Below, piece after piece: positions 10,733 to 22,540 of a stretch of DNA of 64,000 bases (position 1 is its first letter; every line of letters starts with the position of its first letter). The stretch spans positions 7,503,806 through 7,567,805 of the forward strand of contig CM043954.1 in assembly GCA_014529385.2 (NCBI GenBank), in the 5' to 3' direction. The notes under the pieces are model-generated. The model was not told the DNA's origin and did not search any database. It saw nothing but the letters and a program-made list of their open reading frames with translations. This DNA comes from Adiantum capillus-veneris (taxonomy: Eukaryota > Streptophyta > Polypodiopsida > Polypodiales > Pteridaceae). The position numbers and the translations under genes are program-made.

Positions 10733-11368
10733 TTGACTAGAGCATACACAACTTTGGGAGATTTGGAGAGGATGTGTTCACAAGTTCAATTCCAAGAGCC
10801 TCGCGCCAAGCTGTGGCTTTTTGATACTCCGGTTGCCTCACCTATGGTATATGGAGCACAGATATGGGGACCCTCAATAGATTGTCATAGTGGTTAGCAT
10901 GGATGTACAGATGGATGGCGAGACATGGAGAGGCGACTTATCTCCATGATCTCTGGGATGATCAAGGCTAAGGCCTTGGTTCCCCATGCGATCATCCGGG
11001 CAGAGCTGGCCGCCCCTCGTGTGGTGGTGGAGGCTCTTACGAGATCAATGGCGTTCATATTTAGCTCATGGGAGCTCTCACAAGATGGTTATGCTTGGTT
11101 GACTCTGGATGGCGAGACATAGAGAGGCCATTTATCTCCATGATCTTTAGGATGATCAAGGCTAAGGCCTCGGTTCCCCATGCGATCATCCGAGGAGAAC
11201 TGGCCGCCACTCTTGTGGTGGTGGAGGCTCTTACAAGATCAATGGCATTCATGTATAGCTTATGGAAGCTCCCACGAGATGGTCATGCTCGGCTGGCTGT
11301 GGAGTCCTCGCGGCACTTGACCGCACAGGGAGATACATCATGTTGGTATGCACAAATGGAAGCATGGT
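10733..11368 (+). pseudogene. LINE ORF2 fragment (post-RT region), interrupted at 11368
   Basis: The + strand reads LERMCSQVQFQEPRAKLWLF, MVYGAQIWGPSI, then a block containing ISMIFRMIKAKASVPHAIIR and GDTSCWYAQMEAW. This is the thumb/connection region of plant LINE ORF2. A 194-bp tandem duplication lies inside. The frame continues across the LTR insertion at 13537, so the two pieces were one LINE. Confidence 0.78.
10914..11301 (+). repeat. 194-bp tandem duplication inside the LINE
   Basis: Unit 1 starts at 10914 and unit 2 at 11108, both with GATGGCGAGACAT. The units differ at a number of positions, so the duplication is older than the 56-bp one in gypsy-1. The period is not a multiple of 3, and the duplicated coding block (IKAKA..VPHAIIR) appears in two frames. 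Confidence 0.88.
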
Positions 11369-11699
11369 TGTAAGGTTCAACGGATGTGAATGTTGAACTT
11401 TGCTCAAGATGAGTGCTCCGAACTGTGCTCAAGAGTTCCTTTTACTTACGGAAGGGAGAGCCTTCCGTTCCTTTAATGAGAGAGTGCAAATGATCACAAA
11501 CAAAGTGGATAAACATTGTGAATGAAGATAATGAGACTGAGAGATAGAGAGAGAAGAATACGACACCAGGAAAGTTGTCAAACCCTCCTCCAAGCCCCCT
11601 CTCTCAACAGCGAGAGAAGTCTATGCTATTGATTGCACAAATCTGATACAAGATGCTGATACAAGAGGCAACAGGGACCAAGTGTCCAACAGAGCACCT

Positions 11700-11945
11700 T
11701 CTTAGCAGGACTCCTCGGCAGGCAACCTAGCGTTTTTAGCCACCAAAGAAGCCAGCGTTTTTAGCATTTGCAGATCAACCTAGCATTTTGCAGTTGCAGA
11801 TGAAGCCTAGCGACAGCAGATCTTTGCAGACTCCCTAGCATTTTTGCATCAAGAAGCAGAGCAGGCCTAGCGTTTTTGCACCAGCAGACCTAGCCTAGCG
11901 TTTTTGCATTTGCAGACCTACACCAACGTTTTGCAGATTCTCCGT
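11700..11945 (+). repeat. Degenerate AGCGTTTTT minisatellite in the truncated LTR
   Basis: The motif CTAGCGTTTTTAGC / AGCGTTTTTGCA recurs many times, spaced by about 20-30 bases with CAGCAGA-type spacers. It corresponds to the array in the intact LTR at 12884-13170 but has a different spacer composition, so the arrays have diverged or were homogenised separately. Confidence 0.8.
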
Positions 11946-12883
11946 GACAGAAGCACCATTAGTTTCATCGTTTTCAGTTTTCAGCATATAGACACCGCAG
12001 AATAGCCCCCAAACCTCGCAGATCTCACCTTCCCGCAGCAGATCCTTGTCGCACCGTTAGATCAACCCAAGTTGCAGATTCAGCCCGCTATTCGCAGATT
12101 TCAGCATCTGCGTTTTCAACGCGTCGTCGTCGCATCGTCGTCACCAACATAGAGTCAGAATTCAGCAGATACAAGATTTGCAGATTTCAGCCCTTGGCGT
12201 TTTCAGTTTTCAGTCCGTCTCGTCGTCGTCCTCATCGTCGGCAAGTCCATTGCTTTGTAGAGATTGTGCAATCAATAGTAGACTGCTCTTGCCATAGAGA
12301 GTGGGGCCTTCGGAGGAGGGTTTTGGTGTCGTATTCTTCTCTGTCTATCTCTCAGTCTCAGTACTTTCATGCACAGTGTTTACCCACTTGTTTGTGATCA
12401 ACTGCACTCTCTACTAAAGGAACAAAAGGCTCTCCCTTTTGTAAGTAAAAGGAACCCCTTGAGAACAGTTCGGAGCACTCATCTTGAGCAAAGTCACATC
12501 CGCTGCACCTTACATTATGTCGTCTTAGGAAGTGTTCTGGCGCCTTTGTGAGTCTGTTCGCAGACCGTGCATGTCCACGCACTTAGAGTAGTTGCATATC
12601 CTCTAGTTGCACATAGCATGATCATCGCGCTACCATCAAAATCCATCAGGAGCATTTTATAGTGCAGAAAACCTATTTTCCCTACTTTAGTCATTTTTCA
12701 CTTATTATTAATAAGTGACTTTGTTGGGAAACTGGGTAGGGTAAATTTGCTAAGTTAATATATAAGGAAACTGGCAGTCACTTAGTGGAAGCAGAAGAAG
12801 AAAGGAGAGCACAGGCAAACACTTGCAGCAGGCTCTCTAACCTCCCTTCTCAAGCAAGAACCATCAGCAACCACTAGCAACCA

Positions 12884-13170
12884 CTGGCGTTTTTCAGTAG
12901 CTAAACCTACCGTTTTCCAACAGATGAACCCAACGTTCCAGCATCCAATCCAGCGTTTTTGAGCAGCCCTTCACAGCGTTTTGGAGCAGCCCATCCAGCG
13001 TTTTCAGCCTCAGCCAAAACCAGTGTTTTTCAGCAAGTGAAATCAGCGTTTCTCAGCAGTTCAAGCCAGCGTTTTCAGCAGATCAAATCAGCGCTTTCAG
13101 CCTATAAAGAACAGCGCTTTCAGCCTATAAAGAACAGCGTTTTCTAGCCCTGAAACCAGCGTTTTCAGCC
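12884..13170 (+). repeat. CAGCGTTTTCAGC minisatellite in the intact LTR
   Basis: At least ten imperfect copies of CAGCGTTTT(C)AGC are spaced by about 20-30 bases, downstream of the TATA-like box, in what would be the transcribed leader of the LTR. One 22-base segment (GCGCTTTCAGCCTATAAAGA) is repeated twice at about 13091-13135. Confidence 0.88.
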
Positions 13171-13536
13171 AGCCATCATTCCCGTCGTCGCCGTCGTCTC
13201 CGACCTAGATCCTCATTGCATCATTGCATCAAGAACTTGCATCAGCATCTTGTATCAGATTTGTGCAATCAATAGCATAGACTTCTCTCGCCGTCGAGAG
13301 AGGGGCCCTTGGAGGAGGGTTTGACAACTTTTCTGGTGTCGTATTCTTCTCTCTCTATCTCTCAGTCTGAGTACCTTCATTCACAGTGTTTATCCACTTT
13401 GTTTGTGATCATTTGCACTCTCATTAAAGGAACGGAAGGCTCTCCCTTTCATAATTAAAAGGAACCCTTTAGCACAGTTCAGAGCACTCATCTTGAGCGA
13501 AGTTCAACATTCACATCCGTTGTACCTTACAATGGT

Positions 13537-13925
13537 TTAGCTACATCGTTTCGCTATGGACAGGCTCCCCACCTTTCGATATTCTCTAGATGGGACCCTC
13601 TCTCTCTATGACACAGAGAGAGGTCACTAGACTTATACGACAGGATCTCTTTTGGTTGGATACCCAGAGGACATGGATACAACCTATACAGTAGCTGGGC
13701 ACGAAGACGACTACCATAGAGATCATTTTCTCCAGCTTATAGAGGATGTGTTCGTATCTAGGCCTGCCTACATGGACACTCACACGTCCCACGGCTTATG
13801 ATGTGCTATTGGACAGATTCGGACATCATCACAGTGATCACACCAGTTGGAGATTGAGACTGGCCAATTTCGAGGCATCTCAGCTGAAGCCAGGCTGTGC
13901 TAGCTGTGTCAGAAAGAGCCCTCTC
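13537..13925 (+). pseudogene. LINE fragment continued, with zinc-binding domain
   Basis: Joined to 11368 at the ATGGT target site, the reading passes from AQMEAW into FSYIVSLWTGSPPFDI without a frame change. It then has stops at about 13593 and 13693. It reads TQREVTRLIRQDLFWLDTQR and, in a shifted frame, LEIETGQFRGISAEARLC with a second Cys pair. This matches the zinc-binding block at 10400-10450 on the minus strand. The sequence diverges from the LINE after about 13925. Confidence 0.75.
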
Positions 13926-14740
13926 TCTGGTGCTCTCTTTTTCCACACCTCTCTTTCCTCCGTCAGCTTGCCCTAGGTGTCGGTACTAGGTAGCAGTACC
14001 ATTGTGCCTTACAGTCCTGCCAAGGCACACCTCCTCTAGCCTTCGTGGTCTTTAACCACTTACCATATTGTGCGTGTCTGTAATGTGTGTATAATAATGC
14101 ATGTGGATAATGCATGTGGAGTGGATGTGTGTGTGCGTATGTGTGGGTAATGATGTGTAAAGTGAAGAGAGAGAGAAGCATGTGAACCTCAGTGCAATGC
14201 AATGTGGAGGTGAAGCACTCCCCTTGCTTTGACTAGAGGCAGCATAATATTCCCTAATTCCTATCTGATAACAAATTGTAATTGAAGAAGCCATGTGGCA
14301 GAGCATACGATATATAGAATCGTATGACCGGGACCGCATGCAACTAGCATATGGCTGATTTGTGTGGCTGTGCGGTCACCTTGGTTGATTACTTCTCAAC
14401 AATACTACTCTTTGAGGAGTGGAAATTCTTTGGAGTGGGTTGCATGGATGCATCTTGCTTTGAGAGAAACCTTCAACAAGAATTTAACTGTTAGTGAGTT
14501 AAATTGAAAAGGAAGTAGGGCATGAGCTGTATAACGAGTCCCCAAAAATATAGTTTTTGCATGCTGGCAGCACAAAGCCACACTCCACATAGGGGTGAGT
14601 CTTGAGCTGCAGAGTTTGGTTGACGCCATTAGAGAGTAGGGCTGTACTCTTCAGCTGAACAGAGAAGATCATAGCTCAAAGGAGGCAAAAAGCTCCCGGA
14701 CGGTGGACCTCACACAGAATAGATGGGAGATCCAGGAGAT
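13926..14740. other. Unassigned intergenic sequence
   Basis: No coding region or element end was recognised. There is a GT-rich stretch at about 14070-14160 with repeated ATGCATGTGGA units. Minus-strand open stretches of 70-95 codons in this area show no known motif. Confidence 0.5.
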
Positions 14741-14885
14741 CAGGACATGACACCAGCGACGCCTCTAGGAGGGATGCAGCGGTGACCTGCTGATCTGAAG
14801 GAGCGATCCGCTGACCAGGACATGACACCGACGACGCCTCTAGAAGGGATGCAGTGGTGACCTGCTGATCTGAAGGCCTTCTGCA
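14741..14885 (+). repeat. 75-bp tandem duplication
   Basis: CAGGACATGACACC starts a unit at 14741 and again at 14816. The two units share most bases, including GCCTCTAG.AGGGATGCAG and GGTGACCTGCTGATCTGAAG. No coding role was seen. Confidence 0.88.
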
Positions 14886-15250
14886 AGTCGTTTTAGAGGG
14901 TTCCCGCGCCCACCCATTACTACAGGATGGAAGTGATTCAGTATTGCACTAATGATGTTAGTGGGATTTAACACATCATGTAGATTAGTATTGAGTGTTC
15001 TACTGTAAGGGTTTCATCCCCAGCCCCTTCTTACATCTGCTTACTTCTGTATCCATCACTTTTGCCTTGGGCTATATGTTGGACCTCATGATATCCAAAG
15101 GACACACAGATAGGCTAGTTTCCTTTGGCCTCTTAAGGGATGATAATATGATTCTTTCCTTAATATGTCTCTTTTCTGTCTCTCTGTTTCTGGTCTGTCT
15201 ATTGCATATGCTGAAAAGTGGTCTTTGCTAACAATGTGGTGTCCATGCAG

Positions 15251-16092
15251 GTGGGTCCCATTTGACCTTGCACGTCCTTTGCTTGATAAGCAACCTTTTG
15301 TCTGTCTCTCAGAGTGTTTGGAATCAATGCAAAAGCCAGATTGCAAAAAGGGTAGTACAAGAGTGATGGACGATAATGCTGTGAGCAGTATGACAACAGA
15401 TTATCAATGCAATGAAAGAGAAACTGTTGGAGGAACTGAGGTAATGCAAGATTGTGAAGCTGCTGCTAACATAGCAAATGAGGATGAGATGAACAATGTT
15501 CTTCTAAAATTTGATGGTGACTATTTGCGGTTCAAGGTATGATTTTCAGTGCATTCCACCATGCTTCTCATCCATTTGTGAAAGCTCTCAAACTAACTTT
15601 TTTCTTTCATGAAGCACTTACGAGAATGGTTTACACTGCACGATGAAACTCTGGATGATTTAAGAAGCAAACTGCAGACATATATCCGGCTGGTGGGAAG
15701 CAGCTTAGCAGCAAAGATGGCCTATATACTGGTTTGATGGGTGTGTAGCTTATCCTGTGCATATTCTCAACTCACCAAAAATATAATACCACAAACCTTA
15801 AGAGCAATTGAAAAGCATAAATAGTGAAAGTCTTGATGTCATAACATGGTGCTAGAAGGCGCCTATGCAGCAGCATTCAAGTATGTTTCAGCAAGAACCT
15901 CTCGGCTTGTACGCTTTGCTTGCAAAGACTAACCTGCATTAGATGTTTGTATTCTGATGTTCCTGATTGTTGGTTGTGGATTTTGCTTTGTAGTTGACCC
16001 ATTTGAATGCTTTTCAGGAACTTTTGCAAATACATTTAGAGATACCTGCACATGTGACCAACTTTCTTGTGGAGTTCCATCAAGCATTGTAG
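15251..16092 (+). CDS. Three splice-bounded exons of an unidentified gene or pseudogene
   Basis: Exon 1, 15251-15536, follows a TCCATGCAG acceptor and ends AAG before GTATGA. It reads WVPFDLARPLLDKQPF and an acidic part. Exon 2, 15615-15731 (39 codons), follows CATGAAG and ends before GTTTGA. It reads HLREWFTLHDETLDDLRSKL. Exon 3 starts at 16018 after TTTTCAG, reads ELLQIHLEIPAHVTNFLVEF and meets TAG at 16090. Both inner junctions are phase 0 and the joined frame stays open. I do not recognise the protein. It may be a captured or decayed host-gene fragment, as upstream exons were not found and an unspliced open stretch (16148-16465) follows. Confidence 0.4.
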
Positions 16093-17427
16093 CGCACATC
16101 CTACGCTAAAGATGTCCGGGAGAACAAACCTGTCATCTTAGCGAATAATGAAGCTTTTGGTTCAGGCCATGCTAAACAAGGACTCCATCCCATGCCCTCG
16201 CTGTATTAGGTCAATGATGAAAAGAAGCATGAAAAGAAAAAGTCTTACAGGTTTGAGCTGCAAAGCTCATTTGAAATGTCCTCTTATCTTGTTTGGAAGT
16301 TTGATGTACTTATACCAAGGTGAGAAAATAAACGTGTGGTTTGAGACTGATTTAAAAGATGTAAATGCCTCTGAAGTTTATAGATGCAAAGCCTGTGAAG
16401 TGCTCAAGAATACGCCTCGTTTTTTAATGAGCCATTGCAATAACCTGTATCTTGCAAATACCTAAGGGGAGACATCATACTCCTATTTCCTTACCAGTCT
16501 TGTATTATAGAACTTCCATCCTGTCATAGATGAAAATATACTGGGATTCATTAACTACCCTATTCAGGGTTGCCATTGAGCATTGTGTGTCCCAACTCTC
16601 CTCTCTCCCTCTCTTTTGCAAGATAACCCGGATTTGAACTTTTCAAATTACTTCAAAAACCGCCAAAATGTTCAAAATCCAAATTATCTGTCAGCAACAT
16701 GGGAAAAGAGATGCCTAGACTACAGGGGGGACAATAGTGTATTATAAAGACAAGCAACAGTGGCTGAAGGGCCTGGGAAAGTACTCGCCATGTCGCCCCT
16801 ATTGGACATGTTGTATGGTTATATGTGCTACAGATTGGTTTGTACTGTAAATTTCCCAGTTGAAAATGAAAAGTCTCGGCTGTTTCAAGGGCAAATTTTG
16901 GTCATTTTAGTTATAGATCCCAGTAAATACTTTATGTTTTAACATAAATCCCGGTTGCCTGATAGTTTGACCTGAAATTCAAAGCCAAGGAAATGGGTTT
17001 TTTTTTTTTTTTTTGGAGCACCGGGCCCCAAAATATTACCTACATGATAGTAAAATGCAGTTCACTCCCATTCGTCCAGGTTGTCACGTCAATTCATGCA
17101 ATTACTGTCCACATTAAAGTATGCACAGCTTCAATCCCAACAATTGCTTGCAGAGGAAGGTTTCCCATAGGAAGCAGAGAAGGCCTACAAAGTCTGAGGT
17201 AAAGCAAAGCTTGAGTTCCAATCAAATCTCTGTTCCATAGTGTAGTGGCTTTATTTCTATTTTGAAACTATTTGAAGTTTGCAATCTGTTGCAAAGGTGT
17301 ATTTCATTCTCAAGTTTGGTGTTTTGCAGCGAAGGAACTCTTTGAGAATCTTAAAGCTCAAAGAAACCAAAGTTTGTCCTCTAACACAATTTTTTGCACA
17401 GCTCATGATTGACAGTAGATTTCCAAC
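16093..17427. other. Unassigned sequence with a T run
   Basis: A Cys-containing open stretch of 105 codons at 16148-16465 (CPRCIRSMMKR...YRCKACEVLK) shows two Cys pairs but no known family. A run of T (about 20) at 16996-17014 could be the tail of a retrosequence on the minus strand. Nothing else was recognised. Confidence 0.4.
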
Positions 17428-17560
17428 AAGGCTGTAACCTAGCGGTTAAGGTGGATTTATGGGTGGTTAAAGACCTAGGTCTGATACCCGATAGTATATT
17501 TTAAGATCACCACTGCCATTAATCCAGTTGAGCTCGTTCCATTTTCAAACGAAAATGTTA
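17428..17560 (+). mobile_element. Probable tRNA-derived SINE head
   Basis: TAGCGGTTAAGG at 17440-17451 fits an RNA polymerase III A box. GGTCTGATACCCG at 17478-17490 fits a degenerate B box, at a spacing typical of tRNA genes and SINEs. The flanking GGCTGTAACC start is also SINE-like. A 3' tail and target duplications were not identified, so the right end is open. A tRNA fold was not evident. Confidence 0.45.
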
Positions 17561-20030
17561 GTCATCGAATGATTTTGTCAGTATTTCCTCATAAGCTTCA
17601 GTGGATTGGACATTGCGTTGTTTCCACCCAAAGTAAGAGCTTTGCCTTTTTGTACTACACTAGGATACTTTGAACAAGTCTAATAGCAAGGTTTTCACAC
17701 TCGGCAAGCCAAGGTGAAAGCATGTATAATGACAAAAATATTGCAACCATCTGTAAAACCTCTTGTAGAGGGTGAGAGATTGAGAGATTTATGGCTGGTT
17801 TAGCCTTGAATCTAGGCAAAGTTCCTTTTGTGTAGGAAACGGGAACTACTTGCATTGTCATCACCAAAAGAGGAAAACACCTAGATCCCTGAAAGATGCA
17901 CATATAGCCCAAAATGTGAAATGATTGCAAAGGTTCTTTGGTTTCTTCGGTGAGATCAAGTGGCATTACAAGTTCCTCATCTATTTTTCACATCGTCTAT
18001 CGTCTCACTAAAATCACAGAGAGAATTGTATCATGTGTTGGGAAATAAGAACAAGCAAATGCTTTCATTAGACTAAAAAGGATGCTCATGTTTTCTCCAT
18101 CCTAATAGCCTCTTCACTAGAAACCACCTTTCCATATCATTTTAGATGCCTCACAAATTGCTGTAGGAGCACAGGAAACCTTTGAAGGATAGTACCCACC
18201 CCATTTACTATGCAAGTAGGCCTTAATTCTAGTGGAGAGAAACTGGCATGGTACAAAAAGGGAAGCTGCAGGGACGGTTTATGCATTAAAGAGATTCAGA
18301 CACTACCTATTGGGAAACAAGGTGGTCTTCCATGCAAGCCATCAATGCCTTTGCATATGGTCAAGAAATCAAGAAGTTCTTGTAAATGGATAGTACTACT
18401 ATAGAAACATGCTTACTTTGTCATTTATACGCCTATCTAAAGCCACATGATAGCAGACCACCTACACAAGATATATAGTGGGGAGCCACCAACAAAAGCC
18501 CGGATCACCTTCCATACACATCACCACTTCAAGCTTGAACCATTACAGTGGACAATTGATATGATGAAATGTCAGCCTTTCTCATAGTTGAGAATTTCTT
18601 AAACCATGAATAGAGACCTGGGAACAAAGTTAGCACTAAAGATCAAGTCCTTTGCAGTGATTGTTGGAATACTTTACAAAAAGGGGATTGGTCAATTGAT
18701 TAGAAGATGTGTAACGAGTTTGGAGGAAACAATGGTGCTGAAAGAAGCCAATAATAATTATATGGTGGTTATTCTTGGTTGCAATGTCAAGAAGAAAGAT
18801 CAAACAATTTTAAGTAAGAGTCTAACAACTGAAATCTATTGCAAATGTCAAAGAGAGAGTGCAAAGCAAATGATATGGACATGATGAGCCATCACCCAAT
18901 GTTTCCACCAGTGATTGGACTTTGTAGTCCAATAAAGGGATGGCCATGGATAAAAGTTTTAAAGCTAGGATGAAGGTTAGAAGAGTTCAATATTTCATAC
19001 ATGGGATCTTTTCTTATACATCACACATTAGCCCTTTGGGGGTCACTATATGTAACCCCTCTGTATGACATGCGTTCAAGGCCTGCTTTAAAACCCCTTT
19101 ACATGTATGAATAAAACACAACCCTTCTCCTATTCATTTGTGTAAGCCTCCTTTGTTTCGTACCCTTCAAGTATGTTAAATAAAGATAAAATTTATGGCT
19201 TAAAAACCCCTTGTGTTGACTCACATGCTATATTAACATATTTAGGGGTACCCCCCCCCCCCCCCCCCCCCCCCCCCAAACCCCCCCACGTGTCGCTGAG
19301 CGCATTAGACTTGGAGAATTCACTATATGAAAACCACTATATTGTGTGCATTCAAGGGGTATTATTAAAATCCTTATTTTGAATTTTTCGTATTTATTAT
19401 ACACACTTTTCAATTTCAATCATTAGAATTTTTCAAAGATGCCCTATGTAAATTGAAATGTGACCGTTTTTGAAATTAACACTATCCTTTTTTTGAATCT
19501 ACATGATAAATACATGTATCCTGGGTGATCTTTGCCAAAAGGGACGATTCTCTTTTTTTTGACATGTCAAGGAATGTCCATAATAAAGTTGTAAAGGGTT
19601 GAAATCTAGGAAAAATATACCATCTTATCCACTTCATCAAGAAATTGAGCTATATCTTATTATTCAAAAGTGCAATTCAAATACATGTTGAAGTCATGCT
19701 TTGAAGTGGCACTTATCTATAACACCCTCAACTGCCATGTGAACTCACCCAACTCTTTTCCACTATGGCCAACTCTTTCACACCCCACCTTGCCATGCCG
19801 CCAATCTTTTTGCTCAAACACAAAACTCACCCAACTCTCTTTCACTATGAACAACTCTTTCTTGCCATTCTCAAAAAGTACCCTATTGTGGTAGCCCACC
19901 CAGTTGAATAGCAGCAAATAAAACATGCACCTCATACGGTTGGATACATTGCATTTCAGCATGGCATGCCTCATGATTGGACCACTAATGGGATCAAGCC
20001 TCTACATAGAAGAGGAGTCGTAAAAAATCT
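17561..20030. other. Unassigned AT-rich sequence with a poly-C run
   Basis: No protein family was recognised in the short open stretches on either strand. A C27 run at 19251-19277, then AAA and C7, is present. Such a run is prone to length error and can form G-quadruplex or i-motif structures. Confidence 0.5.
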
Positions 20031-20039
20031 GAACAAGTG

Positions 20040-21640
20040 TTGTACTATGATAGTTTGATTTCATGTGGCTAAACTATTTGGAAATGTCATGCAAGAAACA
20101 TTGCGTGCATGGGGCCAAAGAAAATGGCAGACATGCTTATGGGCAAGGGTGTTTCCATCAAAGTCATAACACCATTGATCATCTTGTTACCCTTCAAGAT
20201 ATTGTGGAAGAAGGTTGAATGAAAGGGAAAGGCAACATGCTTGCATTTTCCTTTTTGGACTTCAAGATGGATTTGAAATGGTTGGTTTAGAGAATGCATG
20301 AAGAACTCTTAATACATAGCGAATACATGTTTGCAGTTTCATGTTTATATGAGAAAGTGTTATGTCAAGCATCCTTCAAAGAGGAAATTTCAAAACTTTC
20401 TCAAGCATTGTTGGTGTCAAGAAAGGGTGACCAAGTTCACTACCTACCTTTAGGCTATGGATTGATTAACTAGAGCACATGGTTCTTGAATGTATGCATG
20501 AAAAAGACATTGAAATTTTTTTTATTGGTAATATTGTAATCATGTTATAAATTGCTTTTGGATCATACTCAAGAAGACGCACAAAAGCTCATGACCATCT
20601 TTGAAAACCTTTTCTTGCATAGTGGCTCCATGGTGAATGCCTCAAAGACAAAGGTTATGCTTGTGGAAAATCTCAAGAAGAGAAAGCATGCATTGTGTAT
20701 ATTGAAGATCCACTTGAGTAGAAGAAAGTTTCAAGTCCCATGGCCTCGAGGTTTTGACCAACTATAAATGGTGTGAATGTACTATACACCATCTTGAAGG
20801 CTAGAAGAGAGCCTAATATACATCTAAACAAATGGTCTAGTGAAGGAATATACAAATATTGGACTCTCAAGAAATATTTGTTTGACATCTTTATAACATC
20901 TGCACTTATATATTGGGTTGAAGTATGGGGTGGTAGCATTCATGTGTCCACTTGAAAAGAGTTTGAAAATGCTAAAAAATGTTATCGTATAAACTTTCTC
21001 CAAGTACACGTACAACCTCTTAAGATTATCCTTTCCCTTGAGTTAGTGTCACTTCCCCTTGAGATTGTGTGCATGCAAAGAGTTTTGTACATGACAAAGA
21101 TGCACAAAATCTCTCCACAATGGCTTCCTAGAATTGTATGGGAGGTAAAAGGTCAAAAGATTAATAGACAAAAATATCTATCTTAGGAGGGATGTAGGAG
21201 ATCGCAAAGTAATTTGGAAGATGTGACTTAATTTCTACTGCATCACCAAACCCTTAAAAAAATGAGGCTTTCATAGAATACCAATCCATCATGGAATGGG
21301 AAACTTTCAAAGGCTTTACCTTTATCCATCATACCACCCACATTGGCCCCAATTACTAAACTTATGCTCTTCTTTGGGAGGACACCAATTTTCACACCAT
21401 ATCAATAGTTTAGATTGGTTACCACCTCCTTTAATGCGGAATGGATTTGAGGGATTGGATAATTGAATCTTTGTGTATGCTCACTATGCCGCTTACAAGT
21501 GAGAGAGGTCGAATGTACTTCCCTACTTGAATTCTCACACTTTGAGCAAATTCAGGATTGCTTTTTACACATCTTTAGCTCGGCTACATAGTGTCCTCTA
21601 GTCACTTTGTTGACTTTCCATTGTTTCCTTATATCCACAA
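20040..21640 (+). pseudogene. LINE RT remnant, catalytic block missing
   Basis: Pieces on the + strand read TIDHLVTLQDIVEEG, MLAFSFLDFKMDLKW, LVSRKGDQVHYLPLGYGLIN and, after 20550, LLDHTQEDAQKLMTIFENLF and HSGSMVNASKTKVM. LFDIFITSALIYWVEVWG and LPLEIVCMQRVLYMTKMHKI follow. These are the ordered RT and post-RT blocks of plant LINEs. Where the Y/F-A-D-D box should stand (about 20535-20555) the sequence jumps directly to LLDHTQED, so the catalytic residues appear deleted. There are several stops and frame changes. Confidence 0.72.
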
Positions 21641-21740
21641 TCTTTAAGCATTGTGAGTCATGAATCAACTCAACATAGAGCATGCAACATGTTTCATTTG
21701 ATGCCATGCCAATATGTCACATTTGACCTTCAAGGTGGAG

Positions 21741-21742
<2 letters not shown>

Positions 21743-21795
<53 letters not shown>

Positions 21796-21810
21796 GTGTG
21801 TGTGTGTTAC
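21743..21810. repeat. (CT)25 microsatellite followed by GT repeat
   Basis: CT tract at 21743-21792, then a short TGTGTGTGT stretch. It lies just downstream of the LINE remnant. Confidence 0.97.
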
Positions 21811-22540
21811 ATGCATGGAGAGTATGATGAAGTACATGATAAATATATACCAAGGCTCCATGCATTTGATTCCTAGAATTTCAAGTGAGACTTGTAGAGT
21901 TAAAGGTGCTGACAAGGACATTCCTTTTTGTACCACCAAACATGCTTTTAGCCAAGTGGGCCTCTTGAGACATCATTTGGAAATAAATGTGCAATGGGAG
22001 GTATTGTTTTGTGTCAAAGGAAGCATAATGAGATATTGCTACATAGAATTGTGAGCCTAGAGCTACGTTTATCACTCCAAGACTTTGGACAAATATCGAC
22101 ACTAGTACTAATGTCCACAAATTGTGTTTTAAATCCAATCAATCGATGTGTGCATCTGTAAAGGTGTTGATCCTATACCAATGCTATATATGTTGATATT
22201 GTCTATTTTAATATCAATGCCTTTAGTGACATGTATATCATTACAAAGATTATTTAGAATTAATATCAATTATGTATATTGACATAAATAATGAGGGACA
22301 ACAAAACCTACAAATCATTTTGGACAGAATGGAAGGGCATTTACTACTACAATAGTATGACAACTACTAAACAACCAATTTTGGAAATAATGGAATGGCA
22401 TTTACTACAACAATCGTATGGCAACTACTAAAGAACCAATTTCAAGACATTCTTCTCAATGAATAGTGGAATAAGCAACCACACTCCTCCATTTAGGGAT
22501 GAAGTACAATGAATTATGGTTGAGTACATTGACAAAAAAC
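21811..22540. other. Unassigned sequence with a short tandem duplication
   Basis: At about 22326-22445 a block of roughly 60 bases (GGCATTTACTAC.ACAAT.GTATG.CAACTACTAAA) occurs twice with a few changes. No gene was recognised. Confidence 0.6.

Larger units (their letters stand above)
11369..13531. mobile_element. LTR element with inverted outer ends, TSD ATGGT
   Basis: The insert is flanked by ATGGT at 11364-11368 and 13532-13536 and interrupts the LINE. Its left end is TGTAAGG (the reverse complement of an LTR U5 end) and its right end is CCTTACA (the same U5 end). Parts: minus-strand R/U5 at 11369 to about 11690; a + strand LTR lacking its U3 start from about 11691 to 12514; 208 bp without coding content at 12515-12722; and a complete + strand LTR at 12723-13531 (TGTTGGGAAACTGGG to CCTTACA, TATA-like TAATATATAAGG near 12757). 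There are no gag or pol sequences, so it is a miniature, rearranged non-autonomous element. Confidence 0.8.

Noticed and set aside
14052-14339. Minus-strand 95-codon ORF with His/Thr repeats
   Set aside because: It arises from the GT-rich stretch and has no homology to known domains.
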